A DNA stretch of 64,000 nucleotides, taken from positions 105,031-169,030 of the forward strand of contig JADNRV010000117.1 of assembly GCA_015499995.1 (NCBI GenBank), written 5' to 3'. A program made the position numbers and the translations under genes. Positions 32,529 to 43,574 of the stretch are shown here, in pieces (positions within the stretch are counted from its first letter, which is position 1; each line of letters opens with the position of its first letter). Below the pieces are notes generated by a model. That model was not told the origin of the DNA. It did not search any database and saw only the letters and a list, made by a program, of their open reading frames with translations. Origin of the DNA: Flammula alnicola. Lineage: Eukaryota > Basidiomycota > Agaricomycetes > Agaricales > Strophariaceae.

Positions 32529-33839
32529 ATGGCATCTGTTCATACAGTCATTCCGAGTCCACTGCGACTCACACAGAGCACATACATGTCCCACCCAGCA
32601 GCTCCGAGATCCTTTCCAGCTCTCAAGAAATTCTCATTTGAAAAAGTTATAAATGAAGATCCCCTAACCCATGCATTAATTCTCCTTGGAACATTTCCGA
32701 ACCCAGATGATCCCAATGACATGGTCAAAGCAGTAGTGCGACTCGAGAAAACCGCGCTTAGTCCTGACGATGGCCCCCGTTTCTTCGGCGAAAATGGAAT
32801 TATCAAGAAGGCTGAACTGGAAGGGAGTACAGACATCGTATGAGCTGCGTGATATTTCGTGCTCCCTTATGGTTCATTGAGTCTGGTCTTCAGTATACCT
32901 GGTTGTTCGGATGGCTAGGAGAAGACAGGGAACGGGATGTCAAGATTAACGTGATATGTCCGGCCACGGAGGTTCATATTCGCAAGGTGCGACATCATTT
33001 GGGCTTTCAATGTAGCGAGTCATAAGGCAATTTATATTCTGGATGTGATCAGTATACGAAACAAGAACAGATCATCGTTCGCGAAACACCAGCTTTGTAC
33101 GAACAATACGTGAAGCCGTATATTTCAGGATTCCCTGCCGATAGAACGAAATGGTGCGTATTGCTCTTATCGACGCCTTGTGGTTTCAAGTGATAGACAT
33201 AAACAGGATGGAGAATATCCTGACGGGGCTGTCTGAGCAATCCAAGGTCTTATACTCATCCTCAAAATTTCTTATACTTCCAGACATGAAGTGGGATGTT
33301 AAAACCCTCTCTTCGCTGTATCTCATTGCACTCGTGCAAGACCGCTCAATTCGTAGTTTGCGCGATTTGCGTAGGCGCCATCTTGGATTACTGACATCCA
33401 TTCGGCGCGAAGCGTCTCGCGTAGTACAAGATAAATGGGGCCTTGGCAGTGGATCCCTGAGGATGTACATCCATTATCAGCCAAGTTATTGTGCGTTCTT
33501 TGTCCTCGTGTCCGGTAACAGCTGGTTGCTCAATATGCAAATTCAGACCATTTCCACGTCCATATCGTGAACGCGAACTTTCAAGGAAATATGCTGGGCA
33601 TGTCCGTCGGTCAAGCGCACCTCTTAGATGACATTATCTCTTTGGTTCGTATAAACTCGACCACTCAAATAAATGAATTGACGTTCAATGACATTTTCAA
33701 ACTGCAGTTGCAGCTCGATCCAGAAGAAGGACCAGGGGTATTCGAACGGATGACGCTTACCTATGGATTGGGTGACCAACACGGATTGTTCGAGGCCATG
33801 CGCCACAGTAGTGGGAATCCCGATGACGCACCGTCGTAA
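32529..33839 (+). CDS. DCS1: Scavenger mRNA decapping enzyme (DcpS family, HIT fold)
   Basis: Five or more exons; in-frame ATGs at 32529 and 32586 (MSHPAAPRSFPALKKFSFEK) are both possible starts, the second matching the usual N-terminus better. The N-domain has LILLGTFPNPDDPNDMVKAV. The C-domain has VICPATEVHIRKYTKQEQ, WDVKTLSSLYLIALVQDRSI and SLRDLRRRHLGLL. The histidine triad YHFHVHIVNANFQGNM is completed across an intron (TAT T / AC CAT TTC CAC GTC CAT). The enzyme hydrolyses cap structures left after 3'-5' mRNA decay. It ends GDQHGLFEAMRHSSGNPDD with a stop at 33839, 118 bp from the convergent P450. A copy of its last ~90 bp is found at 37230. Confidence 0.93.
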
Positions 33840-36800
33840 CTTGCACCCAATAAAAGTTACATACATATCCTGTTCTCACTGCGCCATGAACACGAGTAAT
33901 TTCCTATCGATACTATTACAACATAGAAATGTCAACCAAATGTAGTTCCATTTGGTTCAAGCGCGTTTCCTGAACATAACATGGGCAGTGGGGTTGGGAG
34001 CGCAGCCGGCTTGGAACCAAACATTCTCCGGTCGCGGACCATCATTCGGCAATTTCACATCATAAGTCAGTAAAACATGAGCGAGCATTGCCTTGAGCTC
34101 GTTGACCGCAAAAAAGCGACCCGGGCTTCCAAATAGCGAGAGATCAGATACAGACTTTGTGTTCTGGGAGAAAGGAAGCCTTACCATGCGTGGCGGCCAG
34201 TTCCAAACGTTACGTAGTCATGACTGAGAGAAACCATTTGGTGCTTGGTACTCTCACCCTCTTCTTCTCTCATTTCTGCAAACCTAAAGCCTTCAAATTT
34301 GTCGGGGTTCGCGTAGCTAGTCTACGAAAATACGTGGTGTCAATATGCAGGTTGCAGGCATTTGATGAACCAGGAATCTTTCTCACCTCATCGACGTGAG
34401 TCGAGTAGGTCGCCACCGCCATATGCGTACCAGCTGGCACAGTCACTCCGTTTGAAAAAGTAAAATCCTTCAGCGCCTTGCGATTCATACTCACTGTCAA
34501 GCCATGTTAAACTGGCAGATAAAGATAGAATCAAAGAGGCTTACAAACTCCGATAGCAAGGCGCTGAGACTCCTTGATGAAACTGTCCACTTTACGCATC
34601 TTTCCCATGGACACTTTAGTCCAACCCTCCGCCTCGATAACCGTCTCTACTTCCTCACGCATGGGTTTGACATACTCGGGATAAGCAGCTAAGTCGTATA
34701 GAACGTGGGTGAACGCCTGTATAGAACGCGTCAGACAAAGTAAATGGGCTGGCAGTGGAAAATCTGACCCACATTCGAGGTCGTATGTATAGCCGCAAAA
34801 TTGATAGAAAGAAGACGAATGGCAACGTCGCGAATGGTTCGTTGCGGCCCCTCCGCTTCGTCCAGAAGCCAGCTTATTAGATCGTTCTGGAAGCAGTTTT
34901 AATGAGCGCGGGTACACGGGTGTTTCGGATTCGTTCTGAGATGCTTACGGGTTTATCCTGCCAGTCGGGGCCGAATTGTTTCTCTTTGTCGAGACGTTCT
35001 TGAATGATGGGACCAATATGGTCGACAACTTTCTTGATGTTAATTGGGACCTTGGTTAGGAGTTTCCCTACAATTCTGCTAGGTATGCATCAGGAACGCT
35101 TGCAGGAACAGGAGCAGGAATTTATTTGCTTACGGTCTAAGGAATGGTGGGTACATGTTGATGACTTGTGCACCCTGGAAAACATCGATTGTGAACTGTT
35201 CTTGAATTTTTCTGTAGTCGGGGTTCCGACCTGGACGATTGTTAGATGAGTTTTGTATTATCTCCTCGTTTGCTCACATAAAGGCAAGCCAACGAACAAG
35301 CGATTGCTGCTCCTGCAGACTATCTGCATCACGGTCTTCAGCGCAGGAACACTGGTCCATTCTATTTGAGGGGTCAGAATCTTTTACAGAAACGTGGATG
35401 TCAACAGTCACATCACTTACCTTTAGTATGCATCACAGGAATGAGTTCAGAGAAGGCTGTTGTTATCTCGTCCTTAATTTCTGGGAAGCGAACTCCAAGA
35501 TTTCTTGTCATGGGGGATCGGACGACTGCGATATGGAAGGGGTCAACGCGAACTTCTTTGCCGAGCATGTAGTCAGTTTGGATGGTCTCCAAGTAAGGTA
35601 AGATAGAGAGTTAGCAAAGTTATTGTCATTTAATCGCGAGATTGTCACCTCAGCCACGGCGTCTCTGAAAGATAGTTGCTCATCGCTTGATCGACGAATG
35701 TCCTCGATCATCTCTGGCCCACTGATTATGACCATGTACCTCCCCATCATAGAAACCTTAAAAGGAGTTCCATAATACTTGCACCGAGGTGAGATTTAAG
35801 TTGAATAGCAGGCCGTTATAGCATACCTTGGTATAACCTTCTTGTACCATTTCGCGTCCATGACGGAAGAATCTCAATGCTTCAGAGTAAGAAGCAATAA
35901 GTCCTGAAGAGCCAACGGTGGGTATATGCTTCAGCTATATTTCCAAAGGTCGTTTTAGTTCCTTTCCACCACTAAGGTGAAGATGTTCACCTTATATGTA
36001 GGTGAGCGAAACCATCGTGAGACGAGGTATCCGAGTGTTAAGGCCACCGCCACTGCTGGAACGAAAAACGGAGGATAGCCCTGCATAGTGGGAGGTCAAT
36101 CTTCTAGAGTCTAGAGAACCGAGGGCTCTTCTGAGAGCCTGGGAGGTATTTGTACACAACAGCCATGGATTCCCAAGTCACAGGGAACTTTTCGATGGTG
36201 CTTCTTTCTCTAAACATGGTGACGGAAAGTGAGTTCTCAGAGCAGAAGTCCATCGTGAACAGATATGCTCGGAGTAAATTCCCGCATGAAGTCAGAGGAT
36301 TTAGATAATAGAATCGGCAGAGTCTTGTGAAATCTTGGTGAAATCTCCCATCTACTGCAGCAGTGACAGATCAATGTTTAAGAAGTTTTAACTTGGATCT
36401 GAATATAGCTGATTCGAAAGGCGTCCCAAATTTTCATTTGCAATGGAGTCAGAGGCCGAGTCTAAATATCACGATGAGTCTCTGGATTAGCGAAGGCCCG
36501 AGGAGAGGACGACAGTAAAAAAGATGATGATGATAGACTTAGACGACGCCTGAGCGTGCTACTAGATGTTTGTCGAAAGATCAAATGCGCGCAGTCGGCT
36601 TACGTCAAGTTTGTTTGTGGTTGCGCCGGGCGGGGCCCGATATGACTTCCGAGTCTTCGACAGGTGCATGCAAGTGGCAACTGTCGAAGCCATGGCCCCT
36701 TTTCAGACGATTCTTCCCTCCAAAGGGTCTCATAAATCCCTCGAGGATATACCTTTTTTTTGCGCATTATCCGGCTGCATTGTTGGTTCGAGGACATGGA

Positions 36801-37211
36801 TGACTGATAACCTCTGAGAAAGAGAGGCGAAGAAAACAAGTTGGAATGGTAATGTGTATAGATCCCCAAAGGCTCTCTCATAACGTATAACTATAGAACG
36901 AGCCTGGGAATACACTGCTCACTATCAGATTTCTAGGACCCCGATTCCATATATAAACCAACATACTTGTACTGAATCCACACACGGGCCGAATCACGAA
37001 GTGTATCAATGTCAAGACAGCGCATTGATGATTTAGATGTCTATTTACATATGTGCGTATGGTTGCCTTGAAGGCAGTCGAGTCAGAAGAAGTCGCCGTT
37101 GATAGTCGTGGTTGTAGTCTGCTACAGTACTCGTACATGGCTCTAGAGAGAGGTAGATAAATGCATTGGCCCTATACATCAAGGGCGAATTTAAGAAAGA
37201 AACCGTGTACA
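33747..37211. repeat. Unit 1 of a ~3.4-kb tandem duplication
   Basis: The unit starts inside the last exon of DCS1 (cggatgacgcttacctatg), includes the whole P450 gene and its upstream region and ends at tcaagggcgaatttaagaaagaaaccgtgtac. Unit 2 begins with the same DCS1 phrase at 37230 and ends with tcaagggcgaatttaagaaagaaacggtgtac near 40612. An 18-bp filler (catgtttgaacgttgaac) lies at the junction. Confidence 0.85.
33957..36086 (-). CDS. Cytochrome P450 monooxygenase, copy A
   Basis: About ten exons from MQGYPPFFVPAVAVALTLGY (N-terminal ER anchor) at 36086 to FRKRA-stop at 33957. It contains TVGSSGLIASYSEALRFFRH, the meander VSMMGRYMVIISGPEMIEDI, the I-helix INFAAIHTTSN (oxygen-binding Thr), the K-helix ESQRL (ExxR) and the heme loop FGTGRHACPGRFFAVNELKA. 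The heme-ligand cysteine codon is split by an intron (TG / C). The sequence resembles the ent-kaurene-oxidase-like or CYP512-type group of basidiomycetes; the substrate is unknown. No broken exon found. It is convergent with DCS1. The upstream ~1.1 kb shows no other gene. Confidence 0.9.
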
Positions 37212-37229
37212 TGTTTGAACGTTGAACGC

Positions 37230-37322
37230 CGGATGACGCTTACCTATGAACTCGGCGACCAACGTGGATTGTTCGAAGCCATGCACCAAGAGTACTGCAA
37301 TATTGAGGACACACGGTCATAA
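37230..37322 (+). pseudogene. Duplicated 3' tail of DCS1
   Basis: Reads RMTLTYELGDQRGLFEAMHQ then EYCNIEDTRS-stop, clearly the end of DCS1 (RMTLTYGLGDQHGLFEAMRH). No other DCS1 exon is present upstream, so it is a non-functional piece carried by the P450 duplication. It marks the exact duplication boundary. Confidence 0.9.
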
Positions 37323-37437
37323 CTTGCATCCATTGAGGCCTTACATACCCTGCTCTCACTGCACTATCTTTGAACACGAGTAATTTGATATCGATTCTAT
37401 TACAGCATAGAAATATCAACCAAATTTCGTTTTCCAC

Positions 37438-39552
37438 TCAAGCGCGTTTCCTGAACATCACCTGGGCAATGGGATCGGGAGAGCAACCAGCTTGAAACCA
37501 AACATTCTCAGGTCGGGGGCTATCGTCGGGCAATTTCACATCGTAAGTCAGCAAAACATGGGCGAGCATGGCCTTGATCTCGTTGACCGCAAAAAAGCGA
37601 CCCGGGCTGCCAAATAGCAAGAAGTCAGATGGAGACTTTGTGCTCTAGGAGAAAGGAAATCTTACCATGCATGGCGGCCAGTTCCAAACGTTACGTAGTC
37701 GTGACTAAGAGAGACCATTTGGTGCTTAGTACCCTCGCCCTCTGCTTCTCTCATCTCTGCAAACCTAAAGCCTTCAAATTTGTCGGGATTCGTGTAGGTA
37801 GTCTACGAAAATAGGTAGTGTCAATGTGTAGCCTCTAGATTTAGATGAATGAAGAATCTCACTTCATCGACATGAGTCGAGTAGGTCGCCACCGCTACAT
37901 GCGTACCAGCCGGCACAGTCACCCCGTTTGAAAAAGTAAAATCCTTCAGCACCTTGCGATTCATACTCACTGTCAAGGCTTGATTAGACTGTTTCTCAGA
38001 AAGGTCGAGTAAAAGGGGCTTACAAACGGCAATAGTGAGGCGCTGAGACTCCTTGATGAAACTGTCCACTTTGCGCATTTTCCCCATGGACACTTTAGTC
38101 CAACCCTCCGCCTCGATCACAGCTTCTATTTCCTCGCGCATGGGTTTGACATACTCGGGATAAGCGGCCAAGTCGTATAGAACGTGGGTGAAGGCCTGTG
38201 TGGGACACGTCAGATGAAGCAATGGATGGTCTAGAATTCGACTCACATTCGAGGTTGTGTGTATAGCCGCGAAATTGGTATTAAGGATACGAATGGCAAG
38301 GTCGTGAATAGTTCGTTGCGGCCCCTCCGCAACGTCCAAAAGCCAACTTATCAGATCGTTCTGGGAGCGGTGTTAATGAGGGACACGGGTGTTTTGGATT
38401 GTCGTTCCTAGATGCTTACGGATGGGTCCTGCCAGTCGGGGCCAAATTGTTTCTCTTTGTCGAGACGTTCTTGAATGATGGGACCAATGTGATCGACAAC
38501 TTTCTTGATGTTCGTTGGGACCTTGGTGAGGAGGTTCCCGACAATTCTGCGAGAGGCGTGTCAGAAATGCCCACAGCAGCAGGAGCGGCATTTGCTGGCT
38601 TACGGTCTGAGGAACGTTGGGTACATGTTTATGGTCTCTGCACCATGAAAGACATCGAGTGTGAACTGTTCGTGAATTTTTCTGTAGTCGGGGTTCCGAC
38701 CTAGACGACTGTTAGATGAATTTTGTATTATCTCCTCGTTTGCTCACATAAAGGCAAGCCAACGAACAAGCGATTGCTGCTCCTGCAGACTATCTGCATC
38801 ACGGTCTTCAGTGCAGGAACACTGGTCCATTCTGTTTGGGTGGTCAGGATATTTTATAGGAACGTGGATGTCGATAATCACTTACCGTTAGTATCCATCA
38901 CAGGAATGAGTTCCGAGAAAGCCGTTATTATCTCATCCTTAATTTCTGGGAAGCGAATTCCGAGATTTCTTGTCATGGGGGATCGGATGATTGCGAAATG
39001 ATAGGGATCAACGCGAATTTCTTTACCAAGCATGTAGTCAATTTGGAAAGTCTACAAATAAGATAAGAGGTCAGTAAAGTCAGCACCATAATTCGATCCC
39101 AAGGTTGTTACCTCAGCCACGGCTTCTCCGAAAGATAGTTGCTCCTCACTTGCTCGACGAATGTCCTCGATCATCTCTGGTCCACTGATCACGACCATGT
39201 ACCTCCCCGTCATAGAAACTTTAAAAGGAGTTCCGTAATACTTGAATGGATATGAGATTCAGGTTGGCCAATGGCAGGCCGTTATAGAATACCTTGGTAT
39301 AACCTTCTTGCACCATTTCGCGTCCGTGACGGAAGAACCTCATCGCTTCAAAGTAAGAAGAAATAAGTCCTGAAGAGCCAACGCTGGGTATATGCTTCAG
39401 CTATATTTCCAAAGGTCGTTTTAGTTCCTTTCCACCGCCAAGGTGAAGGTATTCACCTTGTATGTAGGCGAGCGAAACCATCGTGAGACGAGATATCCAA
39501 GTGTTAAGGTCACCGCCACTGCTGGAACGAAAGACGGAGGATAGTCTGGCAT
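37438..39552 (-). CDS. Cytochrome P450 monooxygenase, copy B
   Basis: Paralogue of the gene at 33957-36086 with the same exon structure. It starts MPDYPPSFVPAVAVTLTLGY at 39552. Shared features include NTNFAAIHTTSN (I-helix), AFTHVLYDLAAYPEYVKPMR, SFIKESQRLTIAVCKPL (ExxR), SMNRKVLKDFTFSNGVTVPA and RHAC-PGRFFAVNEIKAMLAH with the same split cysteine codon. The ends differ slightly (CSPDPIAQVMFRKRA). The stop is at 37438. Every region I compared is intact, so both copies could be active; dosage or divergence in substrate use are the obvious possibilities. Both are membrane-anchored ER enzymes needing a P450 reductase. Confidence 0.9.
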
Positions 39553-40945
39553 GGTTGGGTGGTCAATCTTCTAGAGAATATAGGCCCTCATCACATCCTG
39601 CTTTTTGTACGCAGCAGCCATATGTTGCCTAGTCAAGGAAATAGTGCTTCTTTCTCTAAACTTGGTGACTCAGAGAGGGGCGTACATGACAAACACATAG
39701 GCTCGGAGCCGCTCCCGCATGAAGTCAGTGAGAGGGTGTAGATAATGGGTTTAACTGAGTCTCCCAAAATCTCCCATTTACAGGGCCATCTACAGGGTAG
39801 ACAGCGGCAGTTCAAAAACTCGGAGCCGAATTCAACTGACTGGAGAAGCATCCGAGACTCGCATTTGCCATGGACGCAGAGGTCAATGCTTAGCGCCAGG
39901 ATATCTCTGAATAGCGAAGGCCCGAGAAGAGAGTTTAAAAGATGATGATAAACTTAGATTCCGAGTCGTCCAAGTCGATGAAAGTTTGTTTGAGAGATTA
40001 AGAGCCGGCTTACATAAGGCAGCTCCGAGTCATTGTGTCCCGACTCCCGGGGCGCGGCTTCGGGACGGACTGTAACGCGACTTCCACAGCCAGCAACTGT
40101 CGATGTTATATCCTCCTTTCAAATTATTCTTCCCTCTAAAGAGTCTCACCAATCCGTCCAGGATGTACCATTTTTTCACGCATTATGCTGCTTTATTAAT
40201 ATTGTCACTGCTGGTTTTCGGAAATAGAAGAGTACTAAGTTTGGACTAAGTACAGAGACTGAGAGGCTTCCGAAAGAAAAGCGGGGAAAACTTGAAAGAG
40301 TCCTGTGTACAGAACTCTGGAACTGAGCTTTCGAGGAACGACGAATCTATATAGAAACGAACATATAACACACGAATCATGAGGGGGTATCATAGCAAGA
40401 AAGTGCATTCACGATTTAATGCTCGAAGTCTATTTACATATGTGCATTTGCCATTACAGCCTCGTCTGAACGTACAAGAAAAAAGGGATCGATCCAGAAG
40501 ATGTCGCCGTCAATGGTCGTTGTCGTAGTCAGCTACAGTACATGCACTAGAGAGAGGGAGAAAAATGCATTGGTGTACGTCAAGGGCGAATTTAAGAAAG
40601 AAACGGTGTACGAGTAAAGTACAAGCATGATCATTCATGGAGTCTGTGGGGTGTTGCGTGATGTTGTGCATGGCCAAAAAAGGGAGAGACTCGACGACGA
40701 CAACAAGAGTATATCGTGGATGAGACAGACAGAAGAGTCGAAAAAGAAAGGAGAAAGGTAGACACGACCAATAAATAACAAAGTGACAGCGTGGACCAAC
40801 CCAAATCGAATGGAAAAAAGAAGAGGGAGGACAGAGGAAGAAAAGGAAAGCGGCGAGACGAAGTGGGGATGTGGAAAATTATACATGTCCAGAACTGCAA
40901 CGGCTCTTGGGCATTTCATCATCACAAATTATTGTCGTTAGCATG

Positions 40946-43061
40946 TCATGCTTTCAGAGGCTCTGGAATTTCAATGACAGGGGTCTGATGCGACTCAAGT
41001 GTCTCCTTCGCGTCTCCGTTCGGCAATTTTGTGGGTGATACTGCTCCGTCTGCAAAGAATGAGTCAATAAATGAACCATAAAAAAACACCCAGCCGACAT
41101 AAATATAAAGGGAAAGAATAAATCAAGGTCAGACGAAGAAATACTCACCTGGTGCTGGTGTTGCCTCAAGCATGGGTGAATCGCCTTGCTCCCTCCGCAA
41201 GTTGAGTTTGGGGACATCCTTGTCATTCCGGATATCCTCCTCGAACTCAGCCAGCTTCTCCTTAAGGTTCCTCGTCGGATCCGGCGACTCAGGCCGCCCA
41301 AGCCCCAAAGACTCGCTGAAGAATGATCGTCCACCTGTCGCCTCTTCCTCGCTGTCCTCCTCGTCGCTATCCTCGTTTCCGAACATCAACTGCCCACTAT
41401 CGCTGACAATGCTGCCGCCCGGCCGGTAGGAGATCCCGCTACCCGCGATCGTCGTCACTGTCAGCCCATACCGTCGTAGAAAATCATCATTATCAAACGC
41501 CGGTGATTCCGGCTCGGCCGACGCACTACGGCGCTCGCGTGCTTCCTGGGCTTCCCGTCGGGCGCGGAAGGACAACAGCCGGCTTTGGGCGTACAATTGC
41601 GGGATGGTGCTTGGTGTTTGGTACCCGTACCCCGACTTGACGCGGTCCGTGACCCATTGATACCACTCTTCCTTTGTGCGCCCATGTGTAATGGCGACGA
41701 TGAGGATGGTCATGTTATCACAGCCGATACCTGCTCCTGACGTTGTGTCGGGCGCAAGACAGTGCTCGAACATCATTTCGCTTATTTCTGTCAGTTCCTT
41801 GCCTTCCGAGACTTGGTAGCGGATGAAGTCGACAACTTGTTGCGAGGTGAGACAATCCCAAATACCTAAAAGCAATCGTTGTGGACCAAGGTATAGGTAG
41901 TATAAAGAAAGCATACCATCGCAAGCCAGCACCAAAAATTCATCGTCTTCAGTAATCTCATGGCATGTAACATCAGGGTTTGCGGTAATAATTTGAGCCT
42001 CAGGCCCCAGTGAGTAGTTCTTTTTAAATTCGAAATCTCCCAAAGCTCTTGACAACGCAAGATTGCCTGATGGCAGCACTCAGCAGACGAATGGAGATGA
42101 CGAGAGACGATTTACATACCATTCACCCGACCATATTCAATGTAACCACCGGCTCCAGAAATCCGTGCCCTCTCGGCTGAGAAATTAAAATTAAAGTCTG
42201 ACTCAGATGTAGAAAGAAATCTACGCACTCTCGCTTGTTGGTTTATGATCAAAACTGAGGGGTTTTACCTCACCCTTGATACCAATTACTGATCGTGAAT
42301 CTCCAGCATTTGCCTATATTCCATTAGACTGAATAACGATAGAAAGGGAGAGGATACATACGACATAGATCTTATTATCGTGAGTAATTAACGCGGCGAC
42401 GGCGGTGCAGCCTGATGGATCCCTTGTATGCGCTGGGTCTACGAAAGGTTGACGCCGTCAGATAAAAGCAACGGAAATGGAAGGACAGGCACGCACTCGC
42501 CAAAAGATCCTCATCTGTGCCTAAGAATGCCTTCTTCAGGGCGGTTTCATACTCGCCTGCCTTGTATGTTTCTTCAGCTACCAAGCGCTTATGGACATTG
42601 TGGCCCGCAAATCTGGCAACAGTGGATCCTAGGAGAAAGTATAAAGAATTGTGGATGACAGGATAAGGACAAGGGGACGTACCACCGTGACCATCGTACA
42701 CCGCGAAAAATGTATTACTATTGTCCGTTGAACCATCTAGATCCAATACCGTAGCATGCGCATCCTCCATGGCTGGACAGTAGAGTCAGTAAAAGAGATC
42801 CTGGGTGCATAGGACGTTGCGCGCTAATTGCGTACGACAAGGGACTCACTGATTCTCCAGCCTTGCATCTCAGAAACGGCGAAAAAAAAGCGTGCATTGG
42901 CGCCTGTATCGGAGATTTTCTTGGTCGCTGTAAAGCACAATCTTGAGAACTTCTGTTAAGGTGATAATAGAGGGTAAACAAACCCGGAGAAGACAGTGTT
43001 TGACCCTGGAGACGACAGAGATGAGTAAAATGGTAATCTGTGAAAGAAGATAACCGACCAT
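40946..43061 (-). CDS. PTC2: PP2C-type protein phosphatase (PTC2-like), N-myristoylation signal
   Basis: About eight exons. The ATG at 43061 is followed at once by an intron (gtcggtta...gtctccag) and then GGT CAA ACA CTG, giving MGQTLSSPATKKISDTGANA, a good N-myristoylation start. Metal-binding and catalytic motifs follow: [93 protein letters not shown] and GCDNMTILIVA. The long C-terminal tail is acidic/Ser-rich (MFGNEDSDEEDSEEEATGG) and ends TPVIEIPEPLKA. Such phosphatases switch off MAP kinase and checkpoint signalling. The 3' end lies ~330 bp from the duplicated P450 unit. Intact. Confidence 0.94.
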
Positions 43062-43574
43062 CTTTAATCAGGCCTGATGCTATGAAAGAAGTGGTATCGA
43101 GGAGATGGATCGTAGAGCCGCCGTATTCGTTGGAAATAAAGTCTGTAGAGAGTCGTGGCCAAGAAAGAATGGAGCAGGAGTTGAGAATGAAGGTCGTGTG
43201 GTGGATGCCCTAATCCTGCGTAGGTGGTGCACAGCTTGAATTGCATCACTGTACCTGTTTGCCTCTATTTATCATTCTCCATTTTATCAAATTTCAGTGG
43301 TTCATGACTCAATCTATATCGTCTCAACGCCCGATTGTCTGAAGAATAGGCGCACAGGTGGTTGGCATCTGCAGGACTCTGCAAAAACAATCAAAATTCA
43401 ATGTCCGATCTCCTCTAAGGCGCCAACAAGGAGGAAGGGAAAATAATCGAATTTGAAACAACAGGTGGACACCCTGCCATGGTCATAGATGCGGCCGCGA
43501 CGCCGCGTATGTATGTATACGTATGTATGTCACCGCGAAAAATTTACGTTGATTTCCCTCGATTTTTCAAGGGG
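43062..43574. promoter_or_regulatory. PP2C promoter region
   Basis: 514 bp between the PP2C start and the end of the transporter gene, both minus. Contains gtatgtatgtatacgtatgt near 43507, a short simple repeat; no TATA box near the start. Confidence 0.4.

Larger units (their letters stand above)
37230..40612. repeat. Unit 2 of the tandem duplication
   Basis: Starts with the DCS1 tail, carries P450 copy B and ends near the 3' side of the PP2C gene. Upstream of each P450 the units also match (gtcaatcttctagag; ctacagtac with gagagagg and aaatgcattgg close to the right ends), so the whole region was copied. The region 39553-40945 contains no further gene. Confidence 0.85.
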
